Of a stretch of DNA of 10,822 bases, positions 1 to 5,636 are shown piece after piece. How positions within the stretch are numbered: the stretch's first letter is position 1; each line of letters starts with the position of its first letter. Under the pieces are notes generated by a model. The model saw nothing but the letters and a program-made list of their open reading frames with translations, ran no database searches and was not told the DNA's origin. The DNA is from T1Sed10-7 sp047921175 (lineage in GTDB: Bacteria > Actinomycetota > Nitriliruptoria > Nitriliruptorales > Nitriliruptoraceae): the NCBI GenBank assembly GCA_047921175.1, contig JBLRWQ010000084.1, forward strand, positions 1 to 10,822. The letters run 5' to 3'. A program made the position numbers and the translations under genes.

Positions 1-433
1 GGGCCGCCGGGCGCTCCTCGGCACGTGGCGCCTCGGCCTCGGTCACCTCGGCGGCCGACGGCGCCTCCGGGGTCGTCGGCTCGCTCGGCGACGGCGCGCT
101 GGCGGCTGCGGCCGCCTCCGCCCTGGCCTGCTGCTCGCGCAGGTGCGGCGGCAGCACCTTGGCCGCCTTCTTGCGCTCCGGCGGGGCGGCGGCCTGCATC
201 GAGCGGTAGCGCTCGAGCTCGTCCTGCTCCCGCTTGCGCTTGGCCTCGGCCTCGGCACGGCGCTCAGCGTCGCTCTTGCCGAGCGACTCGCGGAACCGGG
301 CCGCGTCCGCGGTGGCGACGGAGGACGAATGGCTCCTCACATCGACGCCGAGATCGGACAGGCGACGCATGACCTCCTTGTTGTGGAGGCCGGTCTCCTT
401 GGCAAGTTCGTAGACGCGGACCTTCTCGCTCAC
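1..433 (-). CDS. infB: Translation initiation factor IF-2, N-terminal part (3' end outside window)
   Basis: IF-2 is the GTPase that brings initiator tRNA to the 30S subunit and promotes subunit joining. The window holds the first 144 codons and the frame stays open to base 1. The start reads VSEKVRVYELAKETGLHNKE, the typical IF2_N module (about residues 1 to 50), with VDVRSHSSSV matching the usual helix end. After it comes a basic/acidic charged stretch (about 55 to 75, rich in R, K, E) and then an Ala/Pro/Glu-rich low-complexity linker, as is normal before the G domain in actinobacterial IF-2. The G domain itself is not in the window. The GTG start at 433 overlaps the ylxR stop by four bases (GTGA). 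A GAGGAG Shine-Dalgarno (443-448) lies inside ylxR with nine bases of spacing, so the two are probably translationally coupled. The identification rests on the N-terminal motif plus the nusA-ylxR context. Confidence 0.95.
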   Translation of the reverse strand, partial: MSEKVRVYELAKETGLHNKEVMRRLSDLGVDVRSHSSSVATADAARFRESLGKSDAERRAEAEAKRKREQDELERYRSMQAAAPPERKKAAKVLPPHLREQQARAEAAAAASAPSPSEPTTPEAPSAAEVTEAEAPRAEERPAA

Positions 434-750
434 GCGTTCTCGCTCCTCACGGTGCTGGTTGGCACCTGGTGGTGCATCACGGCCGCCTCGAGCTCGTCGA
501 GGGCGGCGAGTGCCTCGTGGTGGTCTCCGCCCCGGAGGGCGTGCCGGAGGCGGCTCGCGTCACGTCGTCGTGCCGTGGCGATGCAGTCGGGGTCGGGGCA
601 CAGGTACGCCCCCCGGCCGGGGAGCCGTGCGGCGGGGTCGCACCGGATCCCTGCGGGGGTCCGGGCGATGCGCAGCAGCGCCTTCCTGTCGCGCGCTCGA
701 CGACAGCCGATGCAGGTCCTGATCGGCGATCGTGTCGCGCTCCCGGGCAA
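430..750 (-). CDS. ylxR: YlxR/DUF448 family RNA-binding protein
   Basis: This is a 106-residue protein of the YlxR (DUF448) family, a small basic protein nearly always encoded between nusA and infB. Proposed roles are RNA or nucleoid binding and regulation; its biochemistry is not firmly settled. Family marks are RTCIGCRR at 11-18, LLRIAR at 25-30 and the GRGAYLC loop at 45-51. C13/C16 and C51/C56 form two pairs that could bind a metal; that is inference. The C-terminal third (about 65-106) is His/Glu/Ala-rich and poorly conserved. The start is TTG at 750, chosen because an AGGAGG lies eight bases upstream and the protein then begins just before the conserved core; no ATG is available there. 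It lies 48 nt after nusA and overlaps infB by four bases. Length is close to that usual for actinobacterial members. Confidence 0.92.
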   Translation of the reverse strand: MPGSATRSPIRTCIGCRRARDRKALLRIARTPAGIRCDPAARLPGRGAYLCPDPDCIATARRRDASRLRHALRGGDHHEALAALDELEAAVMHHQVPTSTVRSENA

Positions 751-758
751 GGGTACGC

Positions 759-764
759 CCTCCT
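759..764 (-). promoter_or_regulatory. Shine-Dalgarno AGGAGG deciding the TTG start of ylxR
   Basis: A full AGGAGG on the minus strand is followed by eight bases and then TTG. It is the strongest start signal in the nusA-ylxR spacer and supports initiation at the rare TTG codon rather than at a codon further inside ylxR, which would cut into the conserved RTCIGC motif. Confidence 0.7.
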
Positions 765-798
765 GGCGTCGTCGGGGTCGTCCGGTGGTCGGCGCCGG

Positions 799-2055
799 TC
801 ACGCACCCTGCTCGGGCTCGACATCCTCGGCGGTCAGCTCGACCACGGCCGTCGGGTCCGGGACGACCCGATCGGCAGGCGCGGCGACCGGCAGGTCGGT
901 GGCCGTGGCGGCGGGCTCGGCGCTGATCACGTCGTCGGACTCGTCCTCGAGTGCCGAGCGGCGCACCGCCTCGGCGGACTGGTAGGCAGCCTCGATGGCC
1001 TTGGCGCCCTCGTCGGACAGCGGGTTCCCGTACTCGTCGATCAGCCCGGCCTCGAAGGCCTCCTGGAAGGCCCGCTGCTCCTCGGCGAACTGGGTCTCGG
1101 ACTTGATGTCGATCCGCCATCCGGTGAGCCGCGCGGCCAGCCGGGCGTTCTGCCCCTCCCGGCCGATGGCCAGGGAGAGCTGGTAATCGGGGACCACGAC
1201 CAGTGCGGTGCCGTCCTCCGGGTACAGGTAGACGTCGGTGACCTTGGCCGGCGACAGGGCGTTGGCGACCAGCTGCTCCGGCTCGTCGGCCCAGCGGACG
1301 ATGTCGATGCGCTCGAGCTCCTCGGAGTGCAGTTCCTTCTGCACGCTGCGCGCACGCTGGCCGCCCGGCCCGACGCAGGCGCCGACGGGGTCGACGTCGG
1401 GGTCGTTGGACATCACCGCGACCTTGGTCCGGTGTCCGGCCTCGCGGGCGATGCCCTTGATCTCGACGATGCCCTCCTCGATCTCGGGCACCTCCAGCGC
1501 GAACAGCCCGACGACCAGCGCCGGGTGCGTGCGCGAGGCCACGATCTGGGCACCACGGAGCTGCTTGCGGACCTCGATCACGACCGCCCGGGTGTGCGCG
1601 CCGTGCTCCAGGCGCTCGTTCGGGATCTGCTCCTGGTAGGGCAGCAACGCCTCGGTCCGGCCCAGCTCGATCAGGGTCGCGTTGCCCTGCTGCGAGACCT
1701 GGCCGCTGATGATGTCGCCCTCGCGCCCGACGAACTCGCCGTAGGTGGCCTCCCGCTCGGCCTCCCGCAGCCGCTGCAGCAGCACCTGCTTGGCGGTCTG
1801 CGCGACGATCCGACCGAAGTCCGTCGGCTCCTCGCGCCACTCCGAGACGATGTTGCCCTCGTCGTCGAGCTCCTGCGCGAACAGGTTGACCTCGCCCGTG
1901 GTCCGATCCACCGAGACGCGGGCCTCGTCGCCGGTGGCGTTCGGCGAGCGCTTGTACGCCGACGCCATGGCCGTCTCGAAGGCCTCGACCACGGTCAGGA
2001 AGTCGATGCCCTTCTCGCGCTCGATCTGGCGGAGCGCATCGATATCGATCTTCAC
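799..2055 (-). CDS. nusA: Transcription elongation/termination factor NusA
   Basis: NusA binds RNA polymerase and nascent RNA and modulates pausing, termination and antitermination. The 418 residues show the N-terminal RNAP-binding domain (1 to about 105, starting MKIDIDALRQIEREKGI), an S1 domain (about 109-175, with EGDIISGQV and GRTEALLPYQEQ) and two KH modules. KH1 carries VGPGGQRARSV at 228-238; KH2 carries IGREGQNARLAARLTGW at 297-313. Both GxxG loops are intact. After about residue 325 comes a helical segment and then an acidic, Ala/Val-rich tail (370-418). The acidic repeats found in E. coli NusA are absent, as expected outside Proteobacteria. The GTG start has an AGGAGG (2063-2068) seven bases upstream and lies 20 nt after the rimP stop, so the two are clearly cotranscribed. 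The length is on the longer side for actinobacteria because of the tail. Confidence 0.97.
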   Translation of the reverse strand: MKIDIDALRQIEREKGIDFLTVVEAFETAMASAYKRSPNATGDEARVSVDRTTGEVNLFAQELDDEGNIVSEWREEPTDFGRIVAQTAKQVLLQRLREAEREATYGEFVGREGDIISGQVSQQGNATLIELGRTEALLPYQEQIPNERLEHGAHTRAVVIEVRKQLRGAQIVASRTHPALVVGLFALEVPEIEEGIVEIKGIAREAGHRTKVAVMSNDPDVDPVGACVGPGGQRARSVQKELHSEELERIDIVRWADEPEQLVANALSPAKVTDVYLYPEDGTALVVVPDYQLSLAIGREGQNARLAARLTGWRIDIKSETQFAEEQRAFQEAFEAGLIDEYGNPLSDEGAKAIEAAYQSAEAVRRSALEDESDDVISAEPAATATDLPVAAPADRVVPDPTAVVELTAEDVEPEQGA

Positions 2056-2075
2056 CGGTCAGCCTCCTCGGGGGA

Positions 2076-2555
2076 TCACCACGGCAGGACGACGTGACCG
2101 CGGACCACCGCATCGAGCGGTAGCTCGCGATCCCCGTCGTCGGTGGCGATGGTCAACGTCGATCCCGTCACGTCCCGGAGCTCCCCGGAGAGCTCCTGCC
2201 CCGCACCCTCGGCCAGCTCCAGCCGGACCTCGCGACCACGGTTGCGGGCGAAGTCCCGCGGCCGGGTCAGCGGCCGGTCCGCACCCGGCGAGGTGACCTC
2301 GAGGGTGTAGGCCCCCGGGATCGGGTCCTCGCGGTCGACAGCCTCATCGAGCTCACGGGACAGTGCAGCGATGTCATCGATCCCGACGCCGACCTGCGGG
2401 TCGAGGCTGGCGGCATCGACGACCAGCCGGACCACGCGGCTGCCCTGGCTGCCCTTGACGACGACCTCGAGCACCTCGAGCTCGAGCCGCTCGGCGATCG
2501 GCGCGGCGAGCGCGCGGATCGCCGCACGGAGGTCGTCGTCGGATGGACGTGACAC
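2076..2555 (-). CDS. rimP: Ribosome maturation factor RimP
   Basis: RimP assists late assembly of the 30S subunit. The product has 159 residues, the usual length. The N-terminal domain (about 1-85) contains LEVLEVVVKGSQGSRVVRLV, which fits the alpha/beta fold with the typical strand pattern. The diagnostic joint YTLEVTSPGADRPLTRPRDF lies at about 83-102, followed by the small SH3-like C-terminal domain (about 105-159). The start is GTG at 2555 with GGAGG (2562-2566) six bases upstream. An ATG at 2568 is in a different frame and is not the start. It is the first gene of the rimP-nusA-ylxR-infB group and is preceded by a 309-nt non-coding leader with several GC-rich hairpins. Confidence 0.96.
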   Translation of the reverse strand: MSRPSDDDLRAAIRALAAPIAERLELEVLEVVVKGSQGSRVVRLVVDAASLDPQVGVGIDDIAALSRELDEAVDREDPIPGAYTLEVTSPGADRPLTRPRDFARNRGREVRLELAEGAGQELSGELRDVTGSTLTIATDDGDRELPLDAVVRGHVVLPW

Positions 2556-2620
2556 GTCGGACCTCCATGGTCGGGGGCGTGAGCCGGGGGGCTGGGTCGT
2601 GGCGTGGCCTGGGTGGGACG

Positions 2621-2657
2621 GGCCGCTGACGGGAGCGGCCGGCCCTCAGGGCCGGCC
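2621..2657 (-). promoter_or_regulatory. Two overlapping, mutually exclusive hairpins in the rimP-nusA leader
   Basis: Hairpin B pairs GGCCGGCCC (2637-2645) with GGGCCGGCC (2649-2657): nine perfect pairs around a three-base loop. Hairpin A pairs GGCCGCT (2621-2627) with AGCGGCC (2634-2640): seven perfect pairs around a six-base loop. They share the four bases 2637-2640, so A can form only if B gives up its four outer pairs. In the transcript B is made first and A follows, about 65 nt before the rimP start. This layout is typical of attenuators or of switches that respond to a bound factor, but no ligand or protein site is recognised and the GC-rich background makes inverted repeats common. Confidence 0.45.
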
Positions 2658-2722
2658 ACCACAGCGGAACGTGTGCAGCTGTCGAGCGCGTCAGGCGTCG
2701 TGTGCGTCGTTGGTGGGGTGGT

Positions 2723-2750
2723 CCGGGGTGGGCCGCCGCAACGGCCCCGG
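2723..2750 (-). terminator. Bulged GC-rich hairpin downstream of ispG
   Basis: The inner stem GGCCG/CGGCC (2731-2735 with 2742-2746, six-base loop) is extended by CCGG/CCGG (2723-2726 with 2747-2750) across a four-base bulge. There is no T-run after it in the direction of transcription. It could be a U-less actinobacterial terminator or part of the rimP leader fold. Confidence 0.3.
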
Positions 2751-2760
2751 ACACGCGACA

Positions 2761-2778
2761 GCGGGCCGTCAGGCCCGC
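2761..2778 (-). terminator. Perfect 7-bp hairpin downstream of ispG, possible terminator
   Basis: GCGGGCC (2761-2767) and GGCCCGC (2772-2778) form a perfect stem around a four-base loop, 87 nt after the ispG stop. On the minus strand the following bases are TGTCGCGTGT, only weakly T-rich, so this is not a classical intrinsic terminator. It also lies directly downstream of the putative promoter at 2796-2804 and could instead be the 5' hairpin of the rimP leader RNA. Confidence 0.35.
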
Positions 2779-2795
2779 CGCGGTAGCACCGGGCG

Positions 2796-2804
2796 ACCGT
2801 ACCA
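2796..2804 (-). promoter_or_regulatory. Possible extended -10 promoter for rimP-nusA-ylxR-infB
   Basis: The minus strand reads TGGTACGGT, that is a TGn extension followed by TACGGT, which fits the TAnnnT pattern of actinobacterial housekeeping -10 boxes. No TTGACA-like -35 is visible 16 to 19 bases upstream. A start about seven bases downstream (near 2789) would give a leader of about 235 nt before the rimP GTG. Position between two gene blocks supports it; the motif alone is weak. Confidence 0.35.
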
Positions 2805-2864
2805 CGCCTGCGGTCGTCGCGCTACGGCGGCGGTGATGCGCCGGCACGACGCACGACCCAGCGG

Positions 2865-4034
2865 CTACACCACGACGGGCGACCCCTCGCCTCGTTCAGT
2901 GCGGATCTCGGCGGCCATCTCGGTCGCGAAGTGGACCATCGCCTCGACGATGTCCTCCTCCCGTACCGTCGCGATCCGCTCCCCCTTGCGGATGATGTCG
3001 CCCTTGCCGTTGCCGGCGGCGACGCCGAGATCGGCCTCACGCGCCTCCCCGGGTCCGTTGACGACGCAGCCCATGACGGCGACCCGCAGCGGGGCGTCGA
3101 TGCCCTCCAGGCCCTTCTGGACGTCCTCGGCCAGCGTCCACACGTCGACCTGGGCACGCCCACAGGAGGGGCAGGACACCACGTCCAGACCACGTTGCCG
3201 GAGGTGCAGCGACTCGAGGATCGCGATGCCGGCCTTGACCTCCTCGACCGGGTCGGCCGACAGCGACACCCGGATCGTGTCGCCGATGCCCTCGGCGAGC
3301 AGGGCGCCGATGCCGACCGCGGACTTGATCGAGCCGGACTTGAGCGGTCCGGCCTCGGTGACGCCGAGGTGGAGCGGGCAGTCGGTGCGCTGCGACAGCA
3401 GGCGGTAGGTCTGGATCATGACCCACGGGTCGGAGTGCTTGACGGAGACCTTGGTGTCGTGGAAGCCGACGTCCTCGAGCAGCCGGATCTCCCGCAACGC
3501 GGACTCGACCATCGCCTCGGGCGTCGGCCCGCCGAACTCCTCGAGGATGGCGTCCTCCAGGGAGCCACCGTTGACCCCGATGCGGATCGCGACGCCGGCC
3601 TCGTCGGCGAGTCGGCCGAGCAGCGCCACCTTGTCGTGCTTCTTGATGTTGCCCGGGTTGATGCGCACCCCGGCGCAGCCCGCCTCGATGGCCATCACGG
3701 CGTACTTCCACTGGAAGTGGATGTCGGCGATCACCGGGATGCGGGCATGCTCGGCGATGTAGGCCAGCGCCTCGGCGTCCTCACGCCGGGGCACGGCGAC
3801 CCGCACGATGTCGGCGCCGGCCGCCTGAGCCGCGGCGATCGCCTGCAGGGTCAGGTCCGCCTCGTGGGTGGGCGTGACGGTCATCGTCTGGACGCTGATC
3901 GGGGCATCGCCGCCGACCTCGAGCGGCCCGAGGCGGATCTTGCGGGTCGCGCGACGCACCGGTGGGGGCAGGTCGGCGTTGGCGACCGGACCCGCATCCG
4001 GAACGAGCGGGAGGTGGGCGGGGAGGTTGCTCAC
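2865..4034 (-). CDS. ispG: 4-hydroxy-3-methylbut-2-enyl diphosphate synthase (IspG/GcpE), ferredoxin/flavodoxin-dependent
   Basis: IspG is the iron-sulfur enzyme of the MEP isoprenoid pathway that converts MEcPP to HMBPP in the cytoplasm. The 389-residue protein has a short Pro/Ala-rich N-terminal extension (1-28), then the TIM barrel starting at RRATRKIRLG. Barrel motifs are DIVRVAVPRREDAEAL (75-90), PVIADIHF (100-107), RINPGNIKK (124-132), RIGVNGGSLE (151-160) and SVKHSDP (197-203). The C-terminal domain carries all cluster ligands: C288 and C291 in SCPSCGRAQVD, C323 in MGCVVNGPGEAREADLG and E330 as the fourth ligand. Length, the SCPSCGRAQVD box and the extension resemble mycobacterial GcpE. 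The start is GTG at 4034 with GAGGAG (4041-4046) six bases upstream; the stop is TAG. It lies 123 nt after the M50 protease gene and shares its pathway with dxr two genes upstream. Confidence 0.97.
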   Translation of the reverse strand: MSNLPAHLPLVPDAGPVANADLPPPVRRATRKIRLGPLEVGGDAPISVQTMTVTPTHEADLTLQAIAAAQAAGADIVRVAVPRREDAEALAYIAEHARIPVIADIHFQWKYAVMAIEAGCAGVRINPGNIKKHDKVALLGRLADEAGVAIRIGVNGGSLEDAILEEFGGPTPEAMVESALREIRLLEDVGFHDTKVSVKHSDPWVMIQTYRLLSQRTDCPLHLGVTEAGPLKSGSIKSAVGIGALLAEGIGDTIRVSLSADPVEEVKAGIAILESLHLRQRGLDVVSCPSCGRAQVDVWTLAEDVQKGLEGIDAPLRVAVMGCVVNGPGEAREADLGVAAGNGKGDIIRKGERIATVREEDIVEAMVHFATEMAAEIRTERGEGSPVVV

Positions 4035-4157
4035 GGCGAGCTCCTCGGGCTCGGGAGCCGGGTCCCGCCGCGGGGCGGCTGGGACGGCTCGACGGGTGGT
4101 CGCCGGGGGTTCGTGGCAGAGGCTACCGGTGGCCGGTGGCCGGCCCCGGCCGTGCGG
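4035..4157 (-). other. Spacer between rseP and ispG with a tandem 7-mer and a weak -10-like box
   Basis: This 123-nt spacer holds 2.5 copies of CCGGTGG (plus strand, 4126-4143) just after the rseP stop, and a TAGCCT hexamer on the minus strand (4125-4120) that fits TAnnnT but has no -35 partner. ispG may have its own weak promoter here; cotranscription with rseP is equally possible. The ispG Shine-Dalgarno is at 4041-4046. Confidence 0.25.
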
Positions 4158-5636
4158 TCACAGCTGGATCGGCGACGACACGTCGAGCCAGATCGCCGTG
4201 ACCGCGACCAGCAGGAGCAGCCCGATGACCGGCAGGGCGACCGCGGTGACCAGGCGCGGGTCGACGGTGAAGTCGGCGGCCTGGCCCCGCAGCCGCCGCA
4301 GCGCGTTGCCGGCCTTCTCCACGCCGAGCACCGCCAGGTGCCCACCGTCGAAGGGCGGCAGCGGGACCATGTTGAAGATGAACAGGAACACGTTCAGGTA
4401 GGCCAGCAGGAACACGAAGGTGTACACGCCGGCGCTGCCGGCCTCGGCGGTCTGCCCCGCGATCGAGGCGATGCCGATGACCGACACGACCCCCTCGGGA
4501 TCGCGCTCGGTGATGCCGACGGAGCTGGACAGCAGATCGGCGATACCGGCGGGGCTGAACACCGCGGCCAGCCCGCGCACGCTGGCACCGAGCAGCGGGA
4601 CGATCCCGCCGAAGGGATCGAGGTCGTCGCCGAGCAGGGCCCGGCGTGCCGCCGGGACCGGCCCGAGGCGGGCCTCCACCCCGGCCGGGGCGAAGCCGGC
4701 CAGGCCGACCTCCTCGCCGGTCTGCGGATCGGGCTGCGCCTGTGGGGTCAGCTCGACGAGGACCTCCTCGCCGTCCCGCAGGACCGTGAGGGTGGTCGGC
4801 TGGCCGGGCCGGGCCCGGATCTCGTCCCGGAGCACCTCGAAGCGGTCCGAGGCCACGTCCTCGACGGCCAGCAGCCGATCACCGGGGCGCAGGTCGGTCG
4901 CCGCGGCGGGGGTGTCCTCGAGGACCGCGCCGATCTGTGTGGTGACCTCGCCGGTGGGCAGGGCCAGGAGCGTGTAGACGCCGAACAGCAACAGGAAGGC
5001 GATGGCGAGGTGGGTGGCAGGACCCGTCACGATCGCCAGGGCGCGCTGCCAGGCGGGGCGGTCGTGGTAGAAGCGGCCTTCGTCGCCGCGCTCGAGCCGC
5101 CAGGCCAGGTCACCGCGACGGCGGCTCGCCCCGACCTCGGTGTGGAGCACCTCGTGCAGGGCGCGGCGCACCGCGGGCAGCTCCTCGAGGTCGCCGACGG
5201 TCTCGCGGCCGCGGCGCAGGATGTGCTCGCGGGTCGTCGCGGGCGCACCACGTCGCTCGAGCTCCTCCTCGAGGTGCTGGAAGGTCCCGAGCGTCAGCGG
5301 CGGGGTGCCGTCCAGGAAGGTGACCACGATGGTGTCATCCCGCGCGGCGTCCTCGACCAGCGCATCCCGGGTCAGGACCACGTCGAGCACGGGGGGGTCA
5401 CGGTCGTCCATCGGGGACATCCCCCGGATCGACACGAACCCCCCCAGGGGGAAGGCCTTGACGCCGTACTCGGTCTCACCCCGACGGGTCGACCACAGCG
5501 TCGGTCCGAAGCCGACGAAGTACCGGTCGGCCTTCATGCCGACGGCCTTGGCGGTCAGCAGGTGGCCGAGCTCGTGCACGAGGATGGCGAGCAGGAGCGC
5601 GACCGCGAAGGCGGTGATGGCCAGTCCGCTGCTCAT
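4158..5636 (-). CDS. rseP: M50 family site-2 intramembrane zinc metalloprotease (RseP/Rip1-like)
   Basis: This membrane protease belongs to the family that cuts anti-sigma factors and other single-pass proteins within the membrane (RseP in E. coli, Rip1 in Mycobacterium). The 492 residues show TM1 (about 4-20) ending in the zinc motif HELGH (21-25), the conserved stretch YFVGFGPTLWSTRRGETEYG (39-58) and KAFPLGGFVSIRGM (60-73), TM2 (about 198-228), one PDZ domain (about 232-300, PGDRLLAVEDV), TM3 (about 405-425) with NMVPLPPFDGG (422-432; D430 the third zinc ligand), and TM4 (about 462-484). Compared with Rip1, the cytoplasmic loop between residue 78 and about 190 carries about 90 extra, charged residues. 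GPATH (205-209) replaces the usual GPxxN. The ATG start has AGGAGG six bases upstream (5643-5648) and overlaps the dxr stop by four bases (ATGA). Family assignment is firm; the natural substrate is unknown. Confidence 0.95.
   Translation of the reverse strand: MSSGLAITAFAVALLLAILVHELGHLLTAKAVGMKADRYFVGFGPTLWSTRRGETEYGVKAFPLGGFVSIRGMSPMDDRDPPVLDVVLTRDALVEDAARDDTIVVTFLDGTPPLTLGTFQHLEEELERRGAPATTREHILRRGRETVGDLEELPAVRRALHEVLHTEVGASRRRGDLAWRLERGDEGRFYHDRPAWQRALAIVTGPATHLAIAFLLLFGVYTLLALPTGEVTTQIGAVLEDTPAAATDLRPGDRLLAVEDVASDRFEVLRDEIRARPGQPTTLTVLRDGEEVLVELTPQAQPDPQTGEEVGLAGFAPAGVEARLGPVPAARRALLGDDLDPFGGIVPLLGASVRGLAAVFSPAGIADLLSSSVGITERDPEGVVSVIGIASIAGQTAEAGSAGVYTFVFLLAYLNVFLFIFNMVPLPPFDGGHLAVLGVEKAGNALRRLRGQAADFTVDPRLVTAVALPVIGLLLLVAVTAIWLDVSSPIQL

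Larger units (their letters stand above)
2556..2864 (-). other. Non-coding gap between ispG and rimP (probable terminator region plus leader)
   Basis: This 309-nt stretch is the longest gap in the window. I find no convincing coding frame, tRNA or rRNA in it. Read on the minus strand it contains, in order, an extended -10-like box (2804-2796), a perfect 7-bp hairpin (2778-2761), a bulged hairpin (2750-2723), a short direct repeat of ACGACGC (2710-2704 and 2701-2695), overlapping hairpins (2657-2621), and the rimP ribosome binding site. In Mycobacterium and Streptomyces proS commonly lies at this position; here it is absent. The likely roles are the end of the ispG transcript and the 5' leader of the nusA operon. 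Confidence 0.6.

Noticed and set aside
469..2097. A 542-codon open frame on the plus strand opposite nusA and ylxR
   Set aside because: Same compositional artefact; it covers two well-supported minus-strand genes and has no conserved motif.
2661..2682. ACAGC/GCTGT inverted repeat in the rimP leader
   Set aside because: Five pairs with a 12-base loop is not convincing alone; left as a possible part of the leader fold.
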